Below, piece after piece: positions 1 to 7,250 of a stretch of DNA of 50,424 nucleotides. Source of the stretch: Parachlamydiales bacterium (lineage in GTDB: Bacteria; Chlamydiota; Chlamydiia; Chlamydiales; Rhabdochlamydiaceae). Every line of letters begins with the position of its first letter. The first letter of the stretch is position 1. The stretch lies in assembly GCA_027459675.1 (NCBI GenBank), contig DAIDHO010000008.1:1-50424 (forward strand), in the 5' to 3' direction. The position numbers were made by a program, and so were the translations under genes. The notes below the pieces were generated by a model, which was not told where the DNA came from, searched no databases, and worked only from the letters and a program-made list of their open reading frames with translations.

Positions 1-544
1 GCAGCATGTATCTCAGTCACATGCCGAATGGCACTGACGTTAATTTCAACACCGTGGTGTTCTTTCATTCGAGCAGATGCCAATTGGAACGACTCTTCAA
101 CCCCAAAATCGGTCATCAGCCTTTGGCACCTTTTAGAGTAACCTCGGTTCGTAACCTTTGTTGTCTCCTCAAACGGGTTCACCCGTTTCCCTGGAATTAA
201 ACGCTTTTTCTTGACCCTAAAACACTGCTCTTGAACCTCGATTGTTCCTAACGACGTATACCACCGGACTTTTTTTTCCCGTGCAAATGGTTTTGGGTTT
301 GATTTTGGGCTTCTTCTGTTGCTTGGTCACTCTTCTTTTGAGACCACTCTTCCAAAATCAATTTTCCTGTCTTTTGAATCACCTGAACGACAGCTTCTTC
401 AGCTTCATCTCCATTATCCAATTTTCCTAGAGGAGAATGGGAGATATCGATCATCTCAAGAAAACATTTCTCCAACTCTGGGTTATCTCGAAGGGCTTCT
501 AAAATTTTTTGCTCTCTTTCATTTTGAGCTTGAATCTGTGGCAT
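1..544 (-). CDS. ISKra4-family transposase, two frames joined by a probable -1 frameshift, 3' partial
   Basis: The first frame (544 down to 248) encodes 98 residues of an acidic, coiled-coil-like N-terminus beginning MPQIQAQNERE and ending HGKKKSGGIRR. The sequence then continues without a stop in the -1 frame (VRWYTSLGTIEVQEQCFRVK, on to ATRHVTEIH-like residues) up to the window edge. Joined, the product reads like ISKra4-family transposases, where a 'T/S-x-LG-x-I-x-V' strand follows the N-terminal helix region. At the junction (269-275) the sequence is A AAA AAG, in the correct register for -1 slippage. Two explanations fit: programmed frameshifting as in several IS families, or an indel in an A8 tract that killed the gene. 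The intact second frame over about 270 bases favours the former. The catalytic residues would lie outside the window. Confidence 0.6.
269..275 (-). promoter_or_regulatory. A AAA AAG slippery heptamer
   Basis: On the minus strand the bases read A AAA AAG, with AAA and AAG as zero-frame codons. This is the canonical bacterial -1 frameshift heptamer. Slipping back one base moves from the first transposase frame, which stops 22 bases later, into the long second frame. Confidence 0.55.
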
Positions 545-721
545 AAATTCTTACCTGGGTTATTTGTTAAGGGCTTCTTTTATGCCAAGTTAACTTTTTC
601 CTGTGTACGACTTTTAATTACACCCCTTTTAGTCAGGTTTAATGACAATAATTTTTCCTTCCTTTAACATCTACAAAGACGTATTTATCCTGATCCGCAT
701 CTCTTAAAAAAGATATTTTAA

Positions 722-804
722 GCCCAGGTGGTGGAATTGGTAGACACAACAGATTTAGGTTCTGTTACCCACAAGGTGTGTAGGTTCGAGTCCTATCTTG
801 GGCA
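722..804 (+). tRNA. tRNA-Leu (anticodon TAG)
   Basis: The 83-base sequence folds as a class II tRNA. The acceptor arms are GCCCAGG and CTTGGGC, with A as discriminator. The anticodon arm ACAGA-TTTAGGT-TCTGT has TAG in the middle. There is a long variable arm (TACCCACAAGGTGTG) and a T arm containing GGTTCGAGTCC. The D loop has the Leu-type GGTAGAC. CCA is not encoded. It reads CUN leucine codons. A hairpin terminator follows immediately. Confidence 0.97.
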
Positions 805-811
805 CATCCCC

Positions 812-848
812 GGAAACATTTTCAGCAATGAAAACGTTTCCGTTTTTT
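812..848 (+). terminator. Rho-independent terminator of tRNA-Leu
   Basis: The arms GGAAACATTTTCA and TGAAAACGTTTCC pair with one mismatch around a GCAA loop. A T6 run (843-848) follows. It begins 8 bases after the tRNA. Confidence 0.85.
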
Positions 849-920
849 CCTTAGACCTCGTGCTTAAGCTAAAGTCCATAAAATCGACTGGACTTTAGCT
901 TAAGCACGAGGTCTAAGGAA
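847..920. repeat. 31-bp perfect inverted repeat
   Basis: The arms are 847-877 and 890-920, perfectly complementary over 31 bp, with a 12-base spacer ATAAAATCGACT. The arm core is GCTTAAGCTAAAG. It lies between the tRNA-Leu terminator and the 3' end of the convergent MFS gene. Single-arm or rearranged copies occur at 29738, 30602 and 43803, so this looks like a dispersed palindromic element rather than a gene-specific terminator. Confidence 0.9.
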
Positions 921-946
921 GCAAAAAGGGGGAAGTTAAAATGGGA

Positions 947-2464
947 TCAATTTTGAATATTGTTTTTCTTATTTGATTTCTGGAGGGTGGGAATTAAATT
1001 AGTTAAAAAAATTGCTAATATACAGCTTACTAAAAGAAATACGAAGGTCGCCTCGTACCCACCTAGGAAGGCGTTTTTAATCCACGATAGGATGGGGGTA
1101 TCAGTCTCTAATATCCCCTCTAAAGCAGCAGGATTAGAAAGAAGAGAATCGAAATTTGCTTCCCTTGTGACGTCTTCAAGCCTAGAGCGGATTAGAGATA
1201 GGCGAGACTGTAGGTGATGGTACTGGATTATCCGAAAAACAACACCCGCAAGCGCTAGAGAAAGAACAGCTCCTAATTCCTGAAATGTGGTGAACATCCC
1301 AGACGCAATACCAGCTATATGATGGGGAATTGAAGAAAGCGCATTTGAGATCGAGGGGCTCCACGTCAAGACCCATCCCAACCCGATTGCAAGGCAGCTA
1401 GCGCCCAAAGTCCAGTTGCTTGGAATCATAAAAGCTTGGAGAAAAAAACCTATTAAGAAAAGAGTATAACCTGCAAGCATCAGAGGCTTGGCTCCCCACT
1501 TATGATACCATGCCCCTACGGTCACGGAGAAAAAAGCGACAGGGAGTGTGATGAGAAGAAGATACAACCCTGTTGCAAGGGCAGAAAATCCAAGCATGTT
1601 TTGAAGGTAAAGAGGAATAGTAAAGACTGAAACCCAAATAAAGCCTAGGGTGCATCCGTTGGGAATTGCGCTAAAAAGAAAAGAGCGATTGGAGAAGAGA
1701 TCAGGTCGGAAGAGGGGGATTTTTGTTCTTCTTTCTAGTACAATAAAAGCAACTAAACTTATCGAGCAGAGACCAAAAAGGAGAATGATAGCAGATGAGC
1801 TCCATCCCCAATAAGGGCCCTGCATAATACCCATGATAAGAGATCCAACAATGAGAGCAAGAAGCCCAACCCCTCTCCAGTCGCAACGAGGCTTATGGAA
1901 TTCCTTTTCTTGACTCACAAAAAAATAGACGATAACAAGAGCCGCAATAATGAGCGGAATATTGATCCAATAGATCCAATGCCAATTGAGCCAATTAAGA
2001 ATTAAACCGCTGACCAATGGACCACAAGCAAGGGATACCGAGGCAAAGATGGACCATAGTGCCACAGCTTTTCCTTTTTGATGTTCAGGGAATTGATGGA
2101 CAAGGAGAGCCTGCGAAAGAGGCAAGATCATAGATCCGGCAAGCCCAAAGAGTCCCATACAGGCAATGAGAAATTCAATGCGGGTGGCAAAACCTCCCAT
2201 TACAGAGGCAAAAAAAGCAATCATGAGACCCCAAAGGAAGATTTTTTTTCGTCCATATGCATCTCCTAATTTTCCCATTGTCAAGAGAGGTACACATAGA
2301 AAAATACCAAAACAGTTCATCATCCATTGTAACTGCAATACAGAGGCAAAAAGATCTTTTTGAATAGAAGCTAGAGCTGTGTTCACAAGCGACCAAATCA
2401 TAGCTAAAACCACGACCCCAAGGCCGATTCCTGCCACAGCTCCTATTCTTTTTAAAATAAGCAT
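947..2464 (-). CDS. MFS drug-efflux-type transporter (DHA2/EmrB-like)
   Basis: A 505-residue membrane protein with about 14 hydrophobic segments, as in the 14-TM DHA2 group of the major facilitator superfamily. The loop 2-3 motif GKLGDAYGRKKIF (about residues 63-75) is the MFS motif A. The N-terminal SLVNTALASIQ resembles the DHA2 'TIVNVALP' region. A conserved 'PLVSGLILN-WHWIYWINIP' stretch matches motif C and loop 5 of EmrB-like exporters. It should export drugs or metabolites using proton motive force across the inner membrane. No periplasmic adaptor gene (EmrA-like) is adjacent, so pairing with an outer-membrane system is not supported. The ATG start gives the first TM directly, but I see no strong ribosome-binding site. 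Substrate unknown. Confidence 0.85.
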   Translation of the reverse strand: MLILKRIGAVAGIGLGVVVLAMIWSLVNTALASIQKDLFASVLQLQWMMNCFGIFLCVPLLTMGKLGDAYGRKKIFLWGLMIAFFASVMGGFATRIEFLIACMGLFGLAGSMILPLSQALLVHQFPEHQKGKAVALWSIFASVSLACGPLVSGLILNWLNWHWIYWINIPLIIAALVIVYFFVSQEKEFHKPRCDWRGVGLLALIVGSLIMGIMQGPYWGWSSSAIILLFGLCSISLVAFIVLERRTKIPLFRPDLFSNRSFLFSAIPNGCTLGFIWVSVFTIPLYLQNMLGFSALATGLYLLLITLPVAFFSVTVGAWYHKWGAKPLMLAGYTLFLIGFFLQAFMIPSNWTLGASCLAIGLGWVLTWSPSISNALSSIPHHIAGIASGMFTTFQELGAVLSLALAGVVFRIIQYHHLQSRLSLIRSRLEDVTREANFDSLLSNPAALEGILETDTPILSWIKNAFLGGYEATFVFLLVSCILAIFLTNLIPTLQKSNKKNNIQN

Positions 2465-2741
2465 ATAAGGCGAAGAGGTATCAAAAAGTTATTAAAAATA
2501 CAAATGGAAATGAGAAAAATGGTCCAGGATACATGTTCAAGGATACTAGGGGAAGCTGTGAGCAGGAGGGAACTCTATTTTTTTATGGTAGGCCCCTAGT
2601 TATACCAGACCTTTTCAATCAACCTATCACCCACCCAACTAAGAAGTGCAATTGGAAGCGCTAAGTACCATTCGATCTTAGATGAGGGACAATATCGATT
2701 CCATAAGTTCTTCAGAATCCCTATTCTTCCTTGAAGTAGTA
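2465..2741. other. Spacer between MFS and hydrolase genes
   Basis: 277 bases without a convincing gene. A 61-codon minus-strand frame overlaps the hydrolase 3' end but has no ribosome-binding site or recognisable features. Confidence 0.5.
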
Positions 2742-3779
2742 TCATTTTAAGTGTTGATTGAAAAAGAGAACGGCAGTACAACCGATCTCATCATGAATCT
2801 TAGCCCGATCCACTGAAGGAGGATCATGCGCAACCCGTTTATCAAGAAGCATTTTACCTCCTTTGGTAACTTCGTTTAAAAAAACATAGTGACTTGCACT
2901 TCCCCCAATCAACGTCATTGCCGCTTGCTTGATTTTAGAAGCTAAAATTTTAGCACTCGATTCCAGAGGAACAGTTTTATCTCCCTCTGCTGCAACGATA
3001 TGGACAGGGATAGAGATATTTTGCAAGCTTCCGCTATCAAAGAGATAGCCTAGAGCAGGAGCCATCACAAACACGGCAGAAACGCGAGGATCACGATAAG
3101 AACCTGTAGCAGGTGAAAAATCAATGGAGTTAATGATGTCTTCATTGACATTAGAGGGAATTTGATCAGCAGGAATGCTTGCCATATCGGGTTTATCAAA
3201 TTCCGCTACCTTGCCTCCTGCCACCCAGATAGCTGTATGCCCTCCGAGCGAATATCCGATAAGTCCAATTTTTTCTTGATTAATATGGGGACCAAAATGA
3301 GTGCTTTGTAAAAGCTCATCGATCACAAAGCTCACGTCTTGAGGGCGGTCCCAAATTTTGACAAAGCATTCGGCAATTTTATTATTCCAAGTGTTTCCAT
3401 AGTGGTCCATCGAAGCGACAATATATCCATTTGCAGCCAGCGTTTCAGCAATCCACGAGTTATTCAATCGGTCGCCCCAATTGCCATGCGAAATGAGAAC
3501 CAGAGGATATTTATTTGAAGAGATTTTTAAAGGAGCATCGCGCGCTTCTGCGCATCGAACCCAAAGCCCTTGGACAGGATTGGCTGGGACATTTTCTTCT
3601 ACGGGATACCAGACTTCGGTAATGAGAGGTCGATCGCGGCGTTCATCATAAAATCGGAGGGTTGTAATTCCTGTTTTGGGAGGATGGAGGACCACAGGGG
3701 TTCGATCCGTTTTGCCACAGGAAAAAACAAGTACCAAAGACCCTACTAGTAGGGAAAATGAAATAAACCACTTTTTCAT
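2742..3779 (-). CDS. Lipoprotein alpha/beta hydrolase, dienelactone hydrolase / PAF-acetylhydrolase-like
   Basis: 345 residues starting with a lipoprotein signal peptide: MKK, a hydrophobic core, then LVFSC with the lipidated Cys at about residue 21. The mature part is an alpha/beta hydrolase. Oxyanion-type LISHGNWG lies near residues 95-102. The nucleophile elbow GYSLGGH has Ser177. A likely acid sits in AAEGDKTVP and a likely catalytic His in GSASHYVF. The pattern matches the 'predicted dienelactone hydrolase' group related to PAF acetylhydrolase, so ester or lipid hydrolysis in the periplasm or outer membrane is likely. It is transcribed divergently from the glycosyltransferase gene. The true substrate cannot be told. 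Confidence 0.8.
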   Translation of the reverse strand: MKKWFISFSLLVGSLVLVFSCGKTDRTPVVLHPPKTGITTLRFYDERRDRPLITEVWYPVEENVPANPVQGLWVRCAEARDAPLKISSNKYPLVLISHGNWGDRLNNSWIAETLAANGYIVASMDHYGNTWNNKIAECFVKIWDRPQDVSFVIDELLQSTHFGPHINQEKIGLIGYSLGGHTAIWVAGGKVAEFDKPDMASIPADQIPSNVNEDIINSIDFSPATGSYRDPRVSAVFVMAPALGYLFDSGSLQNISIPVHIVAAEGDKTVPLESSAKILASKIKQAAMTLIGGSASHYVFLNEVTKGGKMLLDKRVAHDPPSVDRAKIHDEIGCTAVLFFNQHLK

Positions 3780-3890
3780 AGGTGGTTTCTTTATACCATA
3801 CAGTTAAATTTTAGGTAAGGGCTAAATTTCTAATTTGGACTTCCTTCTTTCTTAAAAGACTTGATCAGATCTAGAAAAAACAGATATTTT

Positions 3891-5111
3891 ATGAAAATGA
3901 AGATTTATTTGATCATTTTGCTTTTAACTCTTTCCTTTTCCCTTTCGGGCTCTGAAAACGAATGCAAAAAAAATATTCTAGTTCTATGTAGTAATGGGGG
4001 TTATGGCCACAATGCTGCCGCCCAAACTCTACACAATCTTCTCGGTCATGAATACAACATCCGGGTAGTCTACCCTATTGACCAGCTCCGCATTTGGGGA
4101 ATAAAGTCGGGAGAAAAAGTCTACAATGTGCTTCTGGAGAATAGTTGGACTCAATCTCTCAACTGGGTGACTCGTTATTTAGCCCCTAAAATTTTCCGCA
4201 CTCGAAAAACAAAAGTCGAGGCAATTATCCGCCGGTATATCGAAGATGCAAATCCAGACCTGGTGATTTCTCTGATTCCATTTATTAACTACCCTGCCAG
4301 TGAAGCTGCGCGAAAATCTGACATTCCTTTTCTCTTAATCACCACGGATAACGATCTTAGGTTATGGGTTCATGGGCTTCAGGGGGTCCAACATCGTTGT
4401 TTTAAAGTCACTGTCGGCTCCGATCTGTGGTGCAGCCGGGAACTGCTTCGAAAAAGAAATATTCCTGATTCTGCAATTGAAACCATTGGGCTTCCTATCC
4501 GCACCGATTTCTTTGGTAACAAAGATATCTCTTCTCTTCGCACCGAATACAAAGTCCCGCCCTATAAGCCGGTGGTTCTCATTTGCATTGGAGGAAGAGG
4601 AGGAGAAAAAGCCAGAGAGTATGCTCAAAAAATTGGCGGGACTCAATTTGGAGTTCATCTCATTGTGTGCGCAGGAAAAAACCACAAACTTGCGCAGGAT
4701 TTGCGGCAGATCTCTCTTCATCCCACAAATTCGATGACTGTAATGGATTTTACGACAAAGATATCAGACCTGATGGCCATTTCTGACCTTCTCATAACAA
4801 AATCTGGACCTGGAACGATTACCGAAGCCATGACTATGAAACTTCCCATTCTCGTGGATGCAACGTCCACTGTTTTAAGTTGGGAGCAGGCTAATATCGA
4901 TCTCATTCTGCAATATGGGATTGGAGATAGCATCGAGGAATTTGATGAAGTCGAACCTCTAGTAAGGCAGTTTTTATTTGATTCCGAACTCCGAAAAGAA
5001 ATCAAAGACTCGTATCGAAACGTTCCTAACAATCGCTTTAAAGAATCCATTGGACCTCTTGTTGCCTCCATGTGTAAAAATAGGTGTAAGAAAATCACAG
5101 GCAAAACATGA
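3891..5111 (+). CDS. MGDG-synthase-like glycosyltransferase (GT28) with N-terminal hydrophobic segment
   Basis: About 406 residues. After a signal-like segment (MKMKIYLIILLLTLSFSLSG) come the MGDG-synthase N-domain signature NGGYGHNAAAQTL and the C-terminal GT28 nucleotide-sugar site KSGPGTITEAM. The family transfers a hexose from UDP-sugar to diacylglycerol (plant MGD1, Bacillus UgtP) or acts like MurG. A TTG ten codons upstream would also open the frame, but the ATG at 3891 begins the hydrophobic stretch directly. The stop overlaps the next ATG (ATGA), so it is translationally coupled to the S9 peptidase. A secretory signal on an enzyme that needs UDP-sugar is odd: it may be a membrane anchor, or the protein may be exported towards the host. 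Donor and acceptor are unknown. Confidence 0.75.
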   Translation: MKMKIYLIILLLTLSFSLSGSENECKKNILVLCSNGGYGHNAAAQTLHNLLGHEYNIRVVYPIDQLRIWGIKSGEKVYNVLLENSWTQSLNWVTRYLAPKIFRTRKTKVEAIIRRYIEDANPDLVISLIPFINYPASEAARKSDIPFLLITTDNDLRLWVHGLQGVQHRCFKVTVGSDLWCSRELLRKRNIPDSAIETIGLPIRTDFFGNKDISSLRTEYKVPPYKPVVLICIGGRGGEKAREYAQKIGGTQFGVHLIVCAGKNHKLAQDLRQISLHPTNSMTVMDFTTKISDLMAISDLLITKSGPGTITEAMTMKLPILVDATSTVLSWEQANIDLILQYGIGDSIEEFDEVEPLVRQFLFDSELRKEIKDSYRNVPNNRFKESIGPLVASMCKNRCKKITGKT

Positions 5112-6925
5112 AACAAATAGCTCCTTATGGATATTGGAACTCTCCCATTCAGCCAGAATGGATTACTCATAGCCAGAAAAAGTATGGACAAATTGTTCTA
5201 GATGGAACTTCGATCTATTGGGATGAAGCTCGTCCTCATGAAAAAGGTCGGTGTGTGATCATGGAAAAAAAGGGAGATGGTACCTTTCAAGAACACACCC
5301 CTGAAGGAATGAGTTGTAGAACACGCGTGCACGAATATGGAGGGCTTAGCTTTGCCGTTTCAAAAGGTCAGATCTATTTTGTTAATGACAAAGACCAACG
5401 CATTTATCGAGGGAACGAGCCTCTAACGGAAGCTGGGATGAAAGCAGCGGATTTGCATGTGAGTGAAAATTATCTTATCGGCGTAGGAGAAAAAGGAGAC
5501 GATAATTTTCTTTTTTCCCTCTATCTTCCTACTAAAAAACTAAAAAAAATTGCAGAAGGGCACGATTTTTACTCTTCTCCTACGATCAGTCCTGATGGAA
5601 AGCAAATCGCCTATTTAACCTGGAATCACCCCAATATGCCGTGGGATGGCACGGAACTTTGGTTGGCAGATCTACAGGAAGGAGAATTAAGAAATCCAAA
5701 AAAGGTAGCAGGAGGAGCTACCGAATCGATTTTTCAACCTGGCTGGTCTTCAGAAGGCGTTCTTCATTGTGTCTCAGACCGTACAGGATGGTGGAATCTT
5801 TACCGACTGGAAAATGAGAAACTCCTACCTTTACATGCAATGGAGGCCGAGTTTGGACTTCCTGCATGGGTATTTGGGATGTCGACCTACGCTTTTGCAG
5901 GAACCCAGCTTGTGGGCTGCTTTACACAAAATGGGATTTGGGAGCTTGCTGAATTGCTCCCTTTTAAAAAGATCGATCTTCCCTGGACGTTTTACACCCA
6001 AATCCGAGCTAAGGAGGACACAATTGTTTTTATTGCTGCTTCTGGAAAAGAAGATCGGTGCATTGTCGAGTATAATCGATCCACTCATAAAATACTTGTC
6101 ATAGCGCATAATCCTATCCTTCATATCGATGCCGAAACGCTTTCTCTTCCCGAGCCGATTTCCTTTCTTAGCTCTCAAAATCGAAAAGCCTACGCTATTT
6201 ATTACCCTCCTAAAAACAAAGACCTACGCCCCCCTCCAGGAGAGCTCCCCCCTCTCCTAGTTATGTCTCATGGAGGCCCTACAGCACAAGTTGCTCCCAT
6301 TTTTGATTTAAAAATCCAGTTTTGGACTTCTAGAGGGTTTGCCGTCTTGGATGTCAATTACGGAGGAAGCACGGGTTATGGAAGACCTTATCGAGATGCA
6401 CTTAAGAAAAACTGGGGCATTGTCGACGTGGAAGATTGTCAAGCGGCAGCTCAATATTTGATCTCTCAGGGAAAAGCAGATCCTAAACGGATCGCCATCC
6501 GAGGAGGCAGTGCAGGCGGCTATACGACGCTTGCTGCTCTTACGTTTGGGAAAACCTTTACAGTAGGAGCAAGTTACTATGGAGTCAGTGATCTTTCCGC
6601 TTTAGCCCGAGAAACCCACAAGTTTGAATCCCATTATTTAGATGGGCTGGTGGGTCCTTATCCTGCTGAAAAATCTATCTACGATGCTCGCTCACCTCTT
6701 TTACATGTTGAAAAGCTGCATTGCCCGGTTATCTTCTTTCAAGGTGCTGAAGATCGAGTTGTTCCGTTAGACCAAGCGGAGCGGATGTACGAAGCCCTCA
6801 AGCAAAAAGGGATTGAAACCGAGCTCATCATCTACCCCGAAGAGCAACATGGATTTCGAAAAGCAGAAAATATCAAAGATTCTATCATGCGGGAGCTGGC
6901 CTTTTATCATAAGAGCTTTTCTTGA
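5108..6925 (+). CDS. S9-family prolyl oligopeptidase / acylaminoacyl-peptidase-like
   Basis: 605 residues. The N-terminal two thirds are beta-propeller-like, with WDG- and PDGK-type blades (for example SPTISPDGKQIAYLTW). The C-terminal part is an alpha/beta hydrolase. It has the oxyanion region MSHGGPT, the nucleophile GGSAGG with Ser468, the Asp loop GAEDRVVP and the catalytic His in EEQHGFR. This is the layout of S9C dipeptidyl or acylaminoacyl peptidases. No signal peptide is visible, so it probably degrades short peptides in the cytoplasm. The start codon overlaps the glycosyltransferase stop as ATGA. The DFDV-free catalytic core and length are normal for the family. Confidence 0.88.
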   Translation: MKQIAPYGYWNSPIQPEWITHSQKKYGQIVLDGTSIYWDEARPHEKGRCVIMEKKGDGTFQEHTPEGMSCRTRVHEYGGLSFAVSKGQIYFVNDKDQRIYRGNEPLTEAGMKAADLHVSENYLIGVGEKGDDNFLFSLYLPTKKLKKIAEGHDFYSSPTISPDGKQIAYLTWNHPNMPWDGTELWLADLQEGELRNPKKVAGGATESIFQPGWSSEGVLHCVSDRTGWWNLYRLENEKLLPLHAMEAEFGLPAWVFGMSTYAFAGTQLVGCFTQNGIWELAELLPFKKIDLPWTFYTQIRAKEDTIVFIAASGKEDRCIVEYNRSTHKILVIAHNPILHIDAETLSLPEPISFLSSQNRKAYAIYYPPKNKDLRPPPGELPPLLVMSHGGPTAQVAPIFDLKIQFWTSRGFAVLDVNYGGSTGYGRPYRDALKKNWGIVDVEDCQAAAQYLISQGKADPKRIAIRGGSAGGYTTLAALTFGKTFTVGASYYGVSDLSALARETHKFESHYLDGLVGPYPAEKSIYDARSPLLHVEKLHCPVIFFQGAEDRVVPLDQAERMYEALKQKGIETELIIYPEEQHGFRKAENIKDSIMRELAFYHKSFS

Positions 6926-7045
6926 TGAGTCGATTTCCTTCCTGGAAATGGCTCCTCGAGAAATGCTGCATTAAGCTTGTGGGATGACAGATAATTGCCT
7001 ATCAAGTATTTTATAATCCATTCAACTGAAAGAAGGGAGAATCAT

Positions 7046-7150
7046 ATGTCAAAAAGCAAAGATGCAAAAAAAGAAGAAAGAAAAAAGCCAAAACTGTCTC
7101 TTAAAGAAAAAAGAGCAGCAAAACAAGAAAAGAAAAAATCGAAGAGCTAA
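7046..7150 (+). CDS. Lys-rich 34-aa microprotein
   Basis: An ATG with an upstream GAAGGGAGAA ribosome-binding site opens a 34-residue frame. It contains 16 Lys/Arg and 5 acidic residues and begins MSKSKDAKKEERKK. A TATAAT box lies at 7012-7017. A long inverted repeat follows 15 bases after the stop. The good Shine-Dalgarno sequence, promoter-like box and hairpin support a real small gene. Mixed charge suggests a helical, nucleic-acid- or ribosome-associated peptide. I know no family for it. Confidence 0.55.
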   Translation: MSKSKDAKKEERKKPKLSLKEKRAAKQEKKKSKS

Positions 7151-7165
7151 TCCTCTATTAAGTGA

Positions 7166-7231
7166 CCCTAAGAGCTATCAAAACGAAGAGAAAATTCCCA
7201 CTTTTTTCTCCCCTTTTGATAGCCCTTAGGG
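7166..7231. terminator. 18-bp inverted repeat between convergent genes, possible bidirectional terminator
   Basis: Arms 7166-7183 and 7214-7231 (CCCTAAGAGCTATCAAAA and its complement) pair with one mismatch around a 30-base loop. The location between the microprotein and the convergent phosphodiesterase gene fits a terminator. The flanks lack a clean T run and the loop is long, so another element type is possible. Confidence 0.5.
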
Positions 7232-7250
7232 TTATTAACAGTTCCTTGTT

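Larger units (their letters stand above)
1..626 (-). mobile_element. ISKra4-like insertion sequence, truncated by window start
   Basis: The element holds the transposase reading frames below and runs off the left edge of the window. Its outer end was placed just beyond a GTGTAATTAAAAGTCGTAC stretch (minus strand, about 605-624), which looks like a terminal repeat. I cannot compare it with the other end, so the boundary is a guess. The family assignment rests on the transposase only. Confidence 0.5.
545..946. other. Gap between IS and MFS gene
   Basis: Apart from the likely IS end, tRNA-Leu, its terminator and the inverted repeat, I see no coding potential in these 402 bases. Confidence 0.7.

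Noticed and set aside
2596-2781. 61-codon minus-strand frame
   Set aside because: Overlaps the hydrolase 3' end, has no ribosome-binding site and no family resemblance.
4362-4737. Open frames of about 120 codons on both strands
   Set aside because: They lie wholly inside the glycosyltransferase gene, which has a recognisable family signature in its own frame.
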